Shown here: piece after piece, positions 26,955-34,340 of the stretch
How positions within the stretch are numbered: the stretch's first letter is position 1
How the letters are laid out: each line of letters begins with the position of its first letter
From: an uncultured Bacteroidales bacterium
Lineage (GTDB): Bacteria > Bacteroidota > Bacteroidia > Bacteroidales > Bacteroidaceae
Reading direction: 5' to 3'
Assembly: GCA_902774005.1 (NCBI GenBank)
Contig: CACYGK010000012.1
Location: forward strand, 1-34,340
DNA length: 34,340 nt
Position numbers and translations under genes: made by a program
Notes under the pieces: model-generated
Told to the model about the DNA's origin: nothing
The model's input: the letters and a program-made list of their open reading frames with translations, nothing else
Database searches by the model: none

Positions 26955-28451
26955 TTATGCGAATTTGCTCAGGTCGACTTTGTGCATGTCGCCTTCCTTG
27001 AGGAATGTGTCGTGGAAGGAGTGAGTTGCTGCCATGTTGTGGCATGAGTGGCCGCGCTGGGAAATCTTGAGGTAGTCCCAGAGGAGCTGCTTATAGTCGG
27101 GGTGAGCACAGTTTTCGATGATTGCTTCGGCACGCTGCATAGGTCCTTTGCCTCGCAGGTCGGCAACACCCTGTTCGGTAACGATGACGTTGACATCGTG
27201 TTCGGTGTGGTCGATGTGTGAGCAGAAAGGTACGATAGAAGAGATGGTGCCGCCCTTTGCCTGTGACGGACAGGTGAAGATGGAGAGGAAGGCGTTGCGC
27301 TCAAAGTCGCCGCTACCGCCGATTCCGTTCATCATCTTTGTACCGCATATCTGTGTTGAGTTAGCGTGTCCGTAGAGGTCAACCTCGATGGCAGTATTGA
27401 TGGCGATGAGACCGAGACGACGGATTACCTCTGCGTTGTTAGATATCTCGGACTGACGGAGTACGAGTTTGTCGCGGAAGAACTCCATGTTGTCGTAGAT
27501 GCTCTGGAGTTTGTCGTTGGTGACGGTGAGTGAGCAGGTAGATGCGCACTTTACCTTGCCCTCGAACATGAGGTCGACGATGGCGTTCTGGAGTACTTCG
27601 GTATAGATTTCCATTGCCGGCATTTCGGGGTTGGAACCAAGTGCGAAGAGGATTGCATTGGCTGTGGTACCTACGCCGCTCTGGAACGGAAGGAAGCCTG
27701 GAGGAATAATGCCGCGACGCTTCTCTGCCATGAGGAAGTGTGCCACGTTCTCACCAATCTTATCGGTGATGGGATCGGCATCCTTGAAGGCACGTGCCTC
27801 GTCGGGGATATTACACTCTACGACACCTACGATCTTCTTCGGGTCGATCTGAAGGTAGGTGGTACCGATGCGGTCGGTTACGTGCTCGATCATGATAGGC
27901 TTACGCTGTGGCGGGTCGAGTGGTTCATAGACGTCGTGGATGCCTATGGACTTAGGAGAGTGGAAGGCGTTGAGTTCGATGATAACACCTTTCTTTGCGA
28001 GACGGGCGATAGTAGGAGCGATACCTCCTGCTGCAGTAAGATATACTTTTCCGTCGTCTTCGATGGCACATACTTCGATGATTGCCCAATCGACGTCGCC
28101 AAGGAATCCGTAGCGGAGATCCTGAGCCATCATGCCGAGATGGATGTCGTTATATGCGATTTCACCGTTGTTTACATGCTTACGGAACGTAGGATTGGTA
28201 GTGTAAGGAGCGCGATAGCGGATTGCGTGCTCGTCGGAGAGCACTCCGTCGCATGACTGTCCGGTAGATGCTCCGGTGAAGATGCCAATCTGGTATGGGC
28301 GTCCTGCCTCGTGTTCAGCATGAGCTATCTTTGCTATCTCAGCTGTAACGGCTTTTGGAGTTCCTGCCGGAGTAAATCCTGAAAGTCCGATGTTTTCTCC
28401 GTTCTTGATAAGTGCTGCTGCTTCGGCAGCGGTCAATCGTGTAAATGCCAT
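26955..28451 (-). CDS. Acetyl-CoA hydrolase/transferase family protein
   Basis: Class I CoA-transferase of 498 aa, probably a succinyl-CoA:acetate (or propionate) CoA-transferase in the cytoplasm. GVGTTANA (260-267) is the conserved glycine-rich region and the catalytic Glu is expected at E285 in IYTEVLQNAIVDL. The N-terminal GLSGFTPAGTPKAV and C-terminal EQGVADLRGKGPMQRAEAII are family features. In Bacteroidales this would fit acetate or propionate formation with recycling of CoA. The CDS starts 26 bp after the GlsB-like stop. A pure thioesterase role cannot be excluded. Confidence 0.92.
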   Translation of the reverse strand: MAFTRLTAAEAAALIKNGENIGLSGFTPAGTPKAVTAEIAKIAHAEHEAGRPYQIGIFTGASTGQSCDGVLSDEHAIRYRAPYTTNPTFRKHVNNGEIAYNDIHLGMMAQDLRYGFLGDVDWAIIEVCAIEDDGKVYLTAAGGIAPTIARLAKKGVIIELNAFHSPKSIGIHDVYEPLDPPQRKPIMIEHVTDRIGTTYLQIDPKKIVGVVECNIPDEARAFKDADPITDKIGENVAHFLMAEKRRGIIPPGFLPFQSGVGTTANAILFALGSNPEMPAMEIYTEVLQNAIVDLMFEGKVKCASTCSLTVTNDKLQSIYDNMEFFRDKLVLRQSEISNNAEVIRRLGLIAINTAIEVDLYGHANSTQICGTKMMNGIGGSGDFERNAFLSIFTCPSQAKGGTISSIVPFCSHIDHTEHDVNVIVTEQGVADLRGKGPMQRAEAIIENCAHPDYKQLLWDYLKISQRGHSCHNMAATHSFHDTFLKEGDMHKVDLSKFA

Positions 28452-28477
28452 AATCTTTTACCCTTTATCATTTATTG

Positions 28478-29458
28478 TTATGAAATAATCTTGTTTGCTC
28501 CCGAAGTGATCTGTACGTATTCGGGGTGTTCCTTGGCGAAGTTATCGACGTAGCGGATGCGCTTCTCGTCGTACAGTTCGCTGACGGCAATGAGGATACC
28601 TGTCTCTTCGACGTCGCCGAAGCCGTAGTTGATGGCTGTGCCGAACATCTTCATCGTGGGTGAGAGGCACATGTAGGCGTTGACGAGCGGCGGTATGCTG
28701 AAGCCGAGGGTTCGTATCTCGCGGTTGAGTACTTTGTAGTCTTCCTTGAAGTCGTCGTAACAGAAGAGACGACGGAACTGCTCGGGGTCGTGTTCGAGTT
28801 TGAGCGGTTTCACAGGAAGGACAAGTCCGTCGTGGTCGGCAAAGTGCTTCTGGAGGAAGTAGAGTATCATGTCGCGTCCGATGCGGTTGTAGGACGGGTA
28901 CATGGTAACCTTACCGAAGAAATAACGGCAATCGGGCATGATGACAGCCAAGGCTCCGAGTCCGTCCCAAAGGTTATCGAGTGCGAAGATAGCCTTCGAA
29001 CCGGCACGTGTGGACTGGTACTCGAGTGTGACGAACGAGCGACCCAGTTCAATGGTGTAAGGCAGGTAGTCGCGTATGAATTCGTCGGAGAAATGGAACA
29101 TGTGGCTTGTAGCCAGGATGGGTTGTCCTTTCTCGTCGAACTGAATGTCAGGACCGAGGATGTAGCGATAGCCACCGATGATTTTCTCTACTTGGGGGTC
29201 CCATACGATGAGTTGCTTGTAGGGGTTCTCCATTGTGTCGAAACGGTCGAGGTCGCAGTCCAGACCTGTACCTCCTCCTGCTGCACGGAATGCTATTTCG
29301 CGCAGACGACCTATCTCACGCAGGACGTTGGGTGAGTCCTGCCATGTGACGATGTAAATTTCGTTGTTGCTGCGACTGGTCATGCGCAGCTGTTTGTCGG
29401 GAGTGAGTTCTGCTCTGAGAACTTCCACGGGGATTGGTGCAATGATAGTTTGCTCCAT
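28478..29458 (-). CDS. GlsB/OlsB-like N-acyltransferase
   Basis: 326-aa hemolysin-like acyltransferase of the ornithine-lipid synthase OlsB superfamily. In Bacteroides the homologous GlsB puts a 3-hydroxy-fatty acyl chain on glycine, the first step of glycine-lipid synthesis. Visible features: LREIAFRAAGGGTGLDCDLDRFD, YRYILG, ELGRSFVTLEYQ and FFGKVTMYPSYNRIGRDMI, all typical of the family core. The gene overlaps its upstream PlsC-like partner by 1 bp, the same pairing as glsB and glsA in Bacteroides. Assignment to glycine rather than another amino acid is by analogy. Confidence 0.83.
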   Translation of the reverse strand: MEQTIIAPIPVEVLRAELTPDKQLRMTSRSNNEIYIVTWQDSPNVLREIGRLREIAFRAAGGGTGLDCDLDRFDTMENPYKQLIVWDPQVEKIIGGYRYILGPDIQFDEKGQPILATSHMFHFSDEFIRDYLPYTIELGRSFVTLEYQSTRAGSKAIFALDNLWDGLGALAVIMPDCRYFFGKVTMYPSYNRIGRDMILYFLQKHFADHDGLVLPVKPLKLEHDPEQFRRLFCYDDFKEDYKVLNREIRTLGFSIPPLVNAYMCLSPTMKMFGTAINYGFGDVEETGILIAVSELYDEKRIRYVDNFAKEHPEYVQITSGANKIIS

Positions 29459-30333
29459 TATTCTTTATTTAATTCGTATACTTTGTTCTGTACCCATGCT
29501 GCCCACTCAGCGGGTGTCTTCGAATGGTCGGTGAAGGTCTGCCAAGGGATGGGTTGTCCGAATGTGACGGTAAAAGTCTTGCCTGCGTTCTTGTACATCT
29601 CGTCGCCGAGGTAGAGCATGGCGAGGTTTACCTTGAGGTGACACTTCTTGCAGAAGCGTGCTATGTTGTAGAAACGATCGGAATTATGACCTGAGAAGTG
29701 GACGGGTATGACGTCGCGATGGGTTTCGATGCTCTTGGTGATGAAAGTCTTCTTCCAAGGCAGGTCGCGAATCGTACCGTCGTCGCCTTTGCGCGAACAG
29801 AGTCCGGCAGGGAACATCACAACGTTACGTTCACTCCGGAATGCCGCTTCAACCATCTGCGGGAAGTTACGAGCCTGCTTGCCCGTCTTGTTGATAGGTA
29901 CGCAGAGAGGAGCCAGTCCTTTGAAGTTCATCAGCAGGTCGTTGACGAGGTAGACCATCTTACTATCCCACTTATGGCAGACGATACTGCCGAGTGCGAG
30001 TCCGTCCTGTCCGCCGAGCGGGTGGTTGGACACGATGGTGAACCATCTGCCACCTTCGTTCGAAGGCAGGGCATCGAGTCCTTCGGTCACAACCCCATCG
30101 ATATTAGTCTGCACGCGGATTTTGTTCTGGAGGTAGTTCAGACATCCGTCAAGGAAGTCCATACCGATGAGACCTTTACCGTCGCGTGCAATATAATTGT
30201 TTATGAAGTCCTGATGGACGATATCCTTCAGCCACTTGACGACAAAACCCGGAACAAACTTGGCTTTCGAGCCTAATTTATCCCTCAGAACCTTGTATAT
30301 GTCAATACGGAAATCCTGTTCTCCGTTGTCCAT
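29458..30333 (-). CDS. GlsA-like PlsC-family O-acyltransferase
   Basis: Membrane-associated 1-acyltransferase of 291 aa, probably the second step of glycine-lipid synthesis. I chose the ATG at 30331-30333 (MDNGEQDFRIDIYKVLRDK); the open frame reaches 30510 but crosses the promoter region and the start of the divergent gene. The acyltransferase motif is NHPLGGQDG with H104 and D110 (H-x5-D, one residue longer than the classic H-x4-D). MFPAGLCSR is the FPxG-type motif, and IPVHFSG the later one. First gene of the operon. The -7 box TAACTTCG lies 39 bp upstream. Confidence 0.84.
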   Translation of the reverse strand: MDNGEQDFRIDIYKVLRDKLGSKAKFVPGFVVKWLKDIVHQDFINNYIARDGKGLIGMDFLDGCLNYLQNKIRVQTNIDGVVTEGLDALPSNEGGRWFTIVSNHPLGGQDGLALGSIVCHKWDSKMVYLVNDLLMNFKGLAPLCVPINKTGKQARNFPQMVEAAFRSERNVVMFPAGLCSRKGDDGTIRDLPWKKTFITKSIETHRDVIPVHFSGHNSDRFYNIARFCKKCHLKVNLAMLYLGDEMYKNAGKTFTVTFGQPIPWQTFTDHSKTPAEWAAWVQNKVYELNKE

Positions 30334-30466
30334 CTTTCTGCCTCTATTTCTGAAAATGTACCAAATATTGCGCGAAGTTACGACATTATTAGTAAATAAT
30401 GTAGTTTTTTTTCTCATTTTCTTTATCTTTGTGCAGATTTTTACTTCAACACAATAATATGTAACT
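30334..30466. promoter_or_regulatory. Divergent promoter region with a perfect inverted repeat
   Basis: Plus strand: TATCTTTG (30424-30431) is an exact -7 box for the GH29 gene. Minus strand: TAACTTCG (30373-30380) is a one-mismatch -7 box for the glsA-like gene. Between them lies ACATTATT-AGTA-AATAATGT (30383-30402), a perfect 8-bp inverted repeat. It touches the -33 position of the GH29 promoter and lies between -7 and -33 of the other, as expected for an operator acting on both. No TTTG -33 box is visible for either gene. Confidence 0.6.
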
Positions 30467-32083
30467 ATGAAAACGACAATTTGTACTTTCATTTTCAGTT
30501 GTGTCTTCATGACAGCGACGGCACAAGAGACTTATCGCATACCCGTAAGCGAGGATCACGAACCGATGCAGACAGGTCAGTTCGAACCTACATGGCAATC
30601 GCTCGAGACGCACCAGACTCCGGAGTGGTTTCGCGATGCCAAATTCGGCATCTGGGCACATTGGGGTGCACAATGCGTAGAAGGCTCGGGCGACTGGATG
30701 GCACGTGAGATGTATATGGAGGGCAACCGCAAGTATAACTACCACCGCGAGCACTACGGACATCCGTCGGAGTTCGGATACAAGGATATCCTGCCGCTTT
30801 TCAAGGCTGAGAAGTGGGAACCGGACAGTCTGGTGGAACGTTATAAGAGATGCGGGGCACAGTACTTCTTCGTATTAGGTAACCACCACGACAACTACGA
30901 CCTTTGGGATTCGAAGTACCAACCTTGGAACTCAATGAATATAGGTCCGAAGCGTGACATCCTGGCAGAATGGGCTGCAGCAGCCAAGAAAGCAGGTCTG
31001 CCACTCGGAATTTCATTCCATGCCGACCACGCATGGACCTGGTTTGAACCATCGCAGCGCTACGATCTCGAAGGCGATATGGCTGGTATATATTATGATG
31101 GTAACCTGAAGAAGGAAGACGGAAAAGGAAAGTGGTGGGAAGGACTTGACCCACAGATGCTTTATCAGCAGGATCACCCGATGAGCAAGGGTTCGTGGGA
31201 CAACGGAGCCATTCACGGTCAGTGGGACTGGAGTCACGGAGCCTGTCCACCGTCGCAGGAATTCGTTACGAACTTCTACGATCGCACTCTTGATGCCATC
31301 AACCGCTATAACCCCGACCTCATATACTTCGACGTGACGGTGTTGCCTTTCTACCCGCTGAGCGACTGTGGACTGAAAATTGCGGCGCACCTGTACAACA
31401 AGAATCCGCGTGGTGTTGTGTTCGGTAAGATTCTTAGCGAAGACCAGAAGAAAGCACTCACTTGGGACGTGGAACGCGGAGCACCGAACATGATGATTGA
31501 GAACCCTTGGCAGACATGTAACTGTATCGGTGACTGGCATTATAACACGGGTACTTATAACCGTGGTTACAAGTCGGCAACGAATATGGTGAAGCAGTTA
31601 GTGGATATCGTATCGAAGAACGGCAACCTGTTGCTGAATATCCCTCTGCGTGCAGACGGAACATACGACGAAAAAGCAGCCCGTTTCCTCGATGAATTGG
31701 AGGCTTGGATGAGTGTAAACAAGGAAAGTATCATCGGTACTCGTCCCTGGGTTAAGTTCGGCGAGGGACCTGTGGCAGAGAAGGATATCAAGATTAATTC
31801 ACAGGGATTCAACGAGGGTCAGTATAACGGAATGGACTACCGCGACATCCGTTTCAATCAGACAAAGAAATATCTGTACGCTACAGCTATGGGATGGCCG
31901 GAGAACGGACGACTCGTCATTAAGTCTTTGGCTAAGAAGAATCCTAATTTCAAAAAGAACATCAGTAGCGTATATCTGCTCGGCTATGGCAAACTGAAAG
32001 CACGGCAGACAGACGAAGGACTGGAGGTTCAGCTTCCCGAACCATGTAATAAGATTGCACCTGTGCTCCGAATCGCCAAGTAA
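30467..32083 (+). CDS. Secreted GH29 alpha-L-fucosidase
   Basis: Retaining exo-enzyme that removes alpha-L-fucose. Signal peptide at 1-19 (cleaved before QETYR). The catalytic domain starts with WFRDAKFGIWAHWG (54-67); GNHHDNYDLWDS (138-148) is the sugar-binding His pair; the nucleophile is D289 in LIYFDV. NGNLLLNIPLRADG is the conserved end of the barrel, and a C-terminal beta domain follows (about 445-538). With the alpha-galactosidase and rhamnosidase at the other end of the window, it suggests a diet of complex plant or host glycans, but it is not in the same operon. It ends directly against the convergent PBP4 gene. Confidence 0.93.
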   Translation: MKTTICTFIFSCVFMTATAQETYRIPVSEDHEPMQTGQFEPTWQSLETHQTPEWFRDAKFGIWAHWGAQCVEGSGDWMAREMYMEGNRKYNYHREHYGHPSEFGYKDILPLFKAEKWEPDSLVERYKRCGAQYFFVLGNHHDNYDLWDSKYQPWNSMNIGPKRDILAEWAAAAKKAGLPLGISFHADHAWTWFEPSQRYDLEGDMAGIYYDGNLKKEDGKGKWWEGLDPQMLYQQDHPMSKGSWDNGAIHGQWDWSHGACPPSQEFVTNFYDRTLDAINRYNPDLIYFDVTVLPFYPLSDCGLKIAAHLYNKNPRGVVFGKILSEDQKKALTWDVERGAPNMMIENPWQTCNCIGDWHYNTGTYNRGYKSATNMVKQLVDIVSKNGNLLLNIPLRADGTYDEKAARFLDELEAWMSVNKESIIGTRPWVKFGEGPVAEKDIKINSQGFNEGQYNGMDYRDIRFNQTKKYLYATAMGWPENGRLVIKSLAKKNPNFKKNISSVYLLGYGKLKARQTDEGLEVQLPEPCNKIAPVLRIAK

Positions 32084-33334
32084 TCAGCGAGAGAGTTCCG
32101 CACAGATGCGGTCTTGAATGCTATGTCCGATGGATGCCTTGAGGAGTCCGTTGTTGATGATAGCAAAAGCAAGAATGTGACCGTTAGAGGCTGTTACGTA
32201 ACCCGAAAGGGATGAGACACCTGTAACGGTCCCTGTTTTTGCAAATACCTTCTGCTTTGCCGGAACACGTGTCATACGACGCTCAAGAGTGCCGTCCTTC
32301 CCACTTATAGGAAGGGCTGGTAAGAGGTTGTCGTAGATATCTTTCTTACCATATGCATAGCGGAGCATGGAGACGAGTGTGGCAGGCGAGAGGAAATCGT
32401 AGGGAGAGAGTCCACAACCGTCATGTATCTTGCACTTGGTGAGGTTGGCTCCAGCACTACGGAGTACACCCGTGATGACTTTGACGCCATCTTTATATGT
32501 GGCATTGTCGCCTGCTGAATGATGGGCAAGCTGATAGAAGAGAGCCTCGGCATAGAGGTTGTCGGAGTTCTTGAGTATGCGAGGCAGCAGTTCGGTAAGA
32601 TATGTCGATTTGGAATAAATTGGTTTTGCGTCGTCAGGGGTCTTGGCATTAATGGAATAACCGCGACAGCTGATGCCTTGAAGCGAGAGCTGGGAAGCAA
32701 GGGTGCCGACAAAATGTTTTGCAGGATTGTGCAGGATGTCGGACGGATAGCGGTTGAATTCAGGTGTAAGTTTACCACGATCGAAGATAAGGGGCGAGAT
32801 GAACGGATGAAACACGCTTGGTTCGTCGTCCCAACACCACCCGTTTCCAAGAAGAGTAAGGTCCTTGAAACTGGTGTCGGCATATATGAAACCTGCGATA
32901 GAATCGATACCCATACCCTTCACGGCACTTACTATCTGAAGGAGGTCATCGAAGGTGTAAGTGGGGTCGAAACCACCCCTGACGTAGATGTCTCCCTCGA
33001 GATATCGCGATTCGTGGTCAGGATAGGTGATGGTTATGATGTTACCCGTACAACTGGCTGTGGTAGTCAGTATGTAGTCTGCACCCAGAACGTCGAGTGC
33101 CGATATGGTTGTCAGCAGTTTCTGGCACGATGCCGGACGCATGACCTTCTGGTCGTGGTAGTTCCAGAGTACACGGTTGTCTGTCAGGTCATACACCTGT
33201 ATGCCCGTACTGTAGTGGGCTGTGTCGAGTTCGGTAGTGAACCTGTTAAGTGCTGACACTATAGTCTGCTGCCAGGTCTGCGCACTCGCTGTGGCACAGA
33301 GAAGGCAGAGGAGGGGAAGGAGTATTTTTCTCAT
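32084..33334 (-). CDS. dacB: D-alanyl-D-alanine carboxypeptidase/endopeptidase (PBP4 type)
   Basis: Periplasmic class C penicillin-binding protein (peptidase S13), 416 aa, trimming or cleaving peptidoglycan cross-links. Signal peptide at 1-18. The three active-site motifs are present: S69-CQ-K72 (SxxK), S257-D-N259 (SxN) and K366-TG (KTG). The insertion between motifs 1 and 2 is typical of PBP4. It lies 1 bp after the M16 stop, so both are probably co-transcribed. Its stop codon abuts that of the GH29 gene with no base between. Confidence 0.94.
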   Translation of the reverse strand: MRKILLPLLCLLCATASAQTWQQTIVSALNRFTTELDTAHYSTGIQVYDLTDNRVLWNYHDQKVMRPASCQKLLTTISALDVLGADYILTTTASCTGNIITITYPDHESRYLEGDIYVRGGFDPTYTFDDLLQIVSAVKGMGIDSIAGFIYADTSFKDLTLLGNGWCWDDEPSVFHPFISPLIFDRGKLTPEFNRYPSDILHNPAKHFVGTLASQLSLQGISCRGYSINAKTPDDAKPIYSKSTYLTELLPRILKNSDNLYAEALFYQLAHHSAGDNATYKDGVKVITGVLRSAGANLTKCKIHDGCGLSPYDFLSPATLVSMLRYAYGKKDIYDNLLPALPISGKDGTLERRMTRVPAKQKVFAKTGTVTGVSSLSGYVTASNGHILAFAIINNGLLKASIGHSIQDRICAELSR

Positions 33335-33335
33335 T

Positions 33336-34340
33336 TTATTCTTTTATTGGAGTGGTCATACCTACTTCGCAATGGTTGCCGGAGCGGAAGATGGCTTTTG
33401 CCACCTTCTGGATGTCGGCAGGAGTGATGGAGTTAAGTGTCTTTTCGAATGGTTTCACGTTTTCTTCACCCCAGAAAGCATATTCTACCATCTGGTTCAT
33501 CCAGTAACCGTTGTTCTTCAACTGCTCAGCATGACGGCGGAGCATGTACTCCTTCACCTTCTGCACATTCTCAGGGTTAGGTCCGTTCTCTACGAACTGG
33601 TCGATACCCTGATAGATGATTTCAGTCATCTTGGCACGTTTCTCAGGTGCCGTAGTGAGTGAGATGGTGATAGCAGCCTCATCCTCCGGATAGCGTACTA
33701 TGCTACCACGAACAGGCACTCCGTAGGCTCCACCTTCGTCCTCGCGAACTGTCTCAGTGTAGAGCATATCCATGAGTTGCTGAATCATGTCGATGATGAT
33801 TCCGTTGCGAAGGGTCGGTTTCATCTTAGTGTGGTAAGAGAAGTTGACGATGGCACGCGGTGTCTCCTGTTCCTTCTCGAAGACATTATAGATTTCGCCT
33901 TTCGGGTCGCGCAGGGTTATAATCTTGAATTTCTCTTTGCCCGGCAGAGTAGGCAGGGCACCGAGGTATTTAGCAAGGAGAGGAGCGATGGAATCGGCAT
34001 TGCAGTCACCCACAAGCGTTCGCGATAAATCTGAATGAGGCGGTCGTAGTCGAGACTGTCGAGGTCGGCAGGACGGATGCGTACAGCACGCGGATGATTC
34101 TTGTAGATGACCTTGGCAACGGTATCGACGAGTGCGATGGTTGGTTGCATCTCCTGATTGCGAAGTGTCTCCTTCGTGCGGTTGATAAGTGCGTCGAATG
34201 CTTCCTGGTCTTTGCGTGGAGCAGTAAACGTGAGATAAACAAGTTGTAGAAGTGTCTCAAAGTCTTTCTTCACACACGAGCCCTGAATGCCCTCTGCGAA
34301 GATTCCTACGAAAGCATTGGCACTGGCCTGCTTGCCTGCA
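33336..34340 (-). pseudogene. M16 (pitrilysin-like) peptidase, C-terminal part, frameshifted
   Basis: C-terminal part of a large M16 zinc-peptidase (PqqL/YhjJ type); the gene runs off the window, so the catalytic HxxEH is not seen. Two overlapping frames both match the family. From 34340 to about 34014 the frame reads AGKQASANAFVGIFAEG to DYDRLIQIYRER; from about 34019 to 33336 the frame reads LVGDCNADSIAPLLAKYLGAL to the end. Between YRER and LVGD the family normally has about ten residues (an ADxSDFTF-like strand), which are missing here. The junction holds one copy of ACGCTT (34014-34019). A deletion of 3n+1 bases between two such copies would explain both the loss and the frameshift. It could be a real mutation or an assembly error. 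Confidence 0.8.

Noticed and set aside
29458-30510. 350-aa open frame for the GlsA-like acyltransferase
   Set aside because: The first 59 residues cross the promoter region, the inverted repeat and the start of the divergent GH29 gene. The start at 30333 gives the normal family N-terminus.
32519-33256. 245-aa plus-strand open frame opposite dacB
   Set aside because: It is a shadow of a clear PBP4 gene with all three active-site motifs; its own translation shows no domain or signal pattern.

Overview
The window looks like chromosomal DNA of a Bacteroidales bacterium, most likely a Prevotella-type organism of intermediate GC. The reasons are the Bacteroidales promoter signature (TTTG, 19 bp, TAnnTTTG) ahead of several genes, a glycine-lipid synthase-like gene pair, secreted glycan-degrading enzymes, DUF4369 and OmpA/TPR lipoproteins, and little use of Shine-Dalgarno sites. 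No rRNA, tRNA, CRISPR array, transposase or SusC/SusD pair is visible. Genus-level assignment is inference.

Layout. (1) 122-6951, minus strand: a compact secreted glycan-degradation operon (SASA-type acetylesterase, polysaccharide deacetylase, GH78 alpha-L-rhamnosidase, GH27 alpha-galactosidase with a C-terminal CBM) with a -7 promoter box at 6944-6951 and a strong intrinsic terminator at 122-167. (2) 6990-14726: a surface-glycan locus. A GT14-type glycosyltransferase (minus) diverges from a seven-gene plus-strand operon: membrane acyltransferase, IspD/TarI-like cytidylyltransferase, extended SDR, LicD-family phosphotransferase, Wzx-like flippase, second IspD/TarI-like cytidylyltransferase, GT2 glycosyltransferase. 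The combination suggests synthesis of a CDP-activated polyol and transfer of a polyol-phosphate to an exported glycan. (3) 14727-25934, plus strand: a housekeeping run (aroQ, O-methyltransferase, rbfA, Lol-type permease, OmpA/TPR lipoprotein, DUF4369/thioredoxin-fold lipoprotein, pyrE, SRPBCC protein, argH, aldo-keto reductase, four-Cys lipoprotein, prmC, radical SAM protein) headed by a duplicated promoter. (4) 25935-26162: a cluster of three hairpins between convergent operons. (5) 26163-30333, minus strand: an operon with a glsA/glsB-like acyltransferase pair, an acetyl-CoA hydrolase/CoA-transferase and exodeoxyribonuclease III. (6) 30334-34340: a GH29 alpha-L-fucosidase (plus), divergent from the lipid operon across a perfect inverted repeat, then a PBP4-type DD-carboxypeptidase and a frameshifted, window-truncated M16 peptidase (minus).

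The most unusual signal is a set of seven heptanucleotide tandem arrays spread over both strands. Three sit inside genes (GH27, GH78, prmC), and there the coding strand of the unit is free of stop codons in every frame. Four sit at gene ends, where the unit itself supplies the stop codon and fills the spacer to the next gene. A second notable signal is a 48-bp promoter-bearing repeat duplicated with a 79-bp period ahead of aroQ; its upstream copy differs by one base, inside the -7 box.
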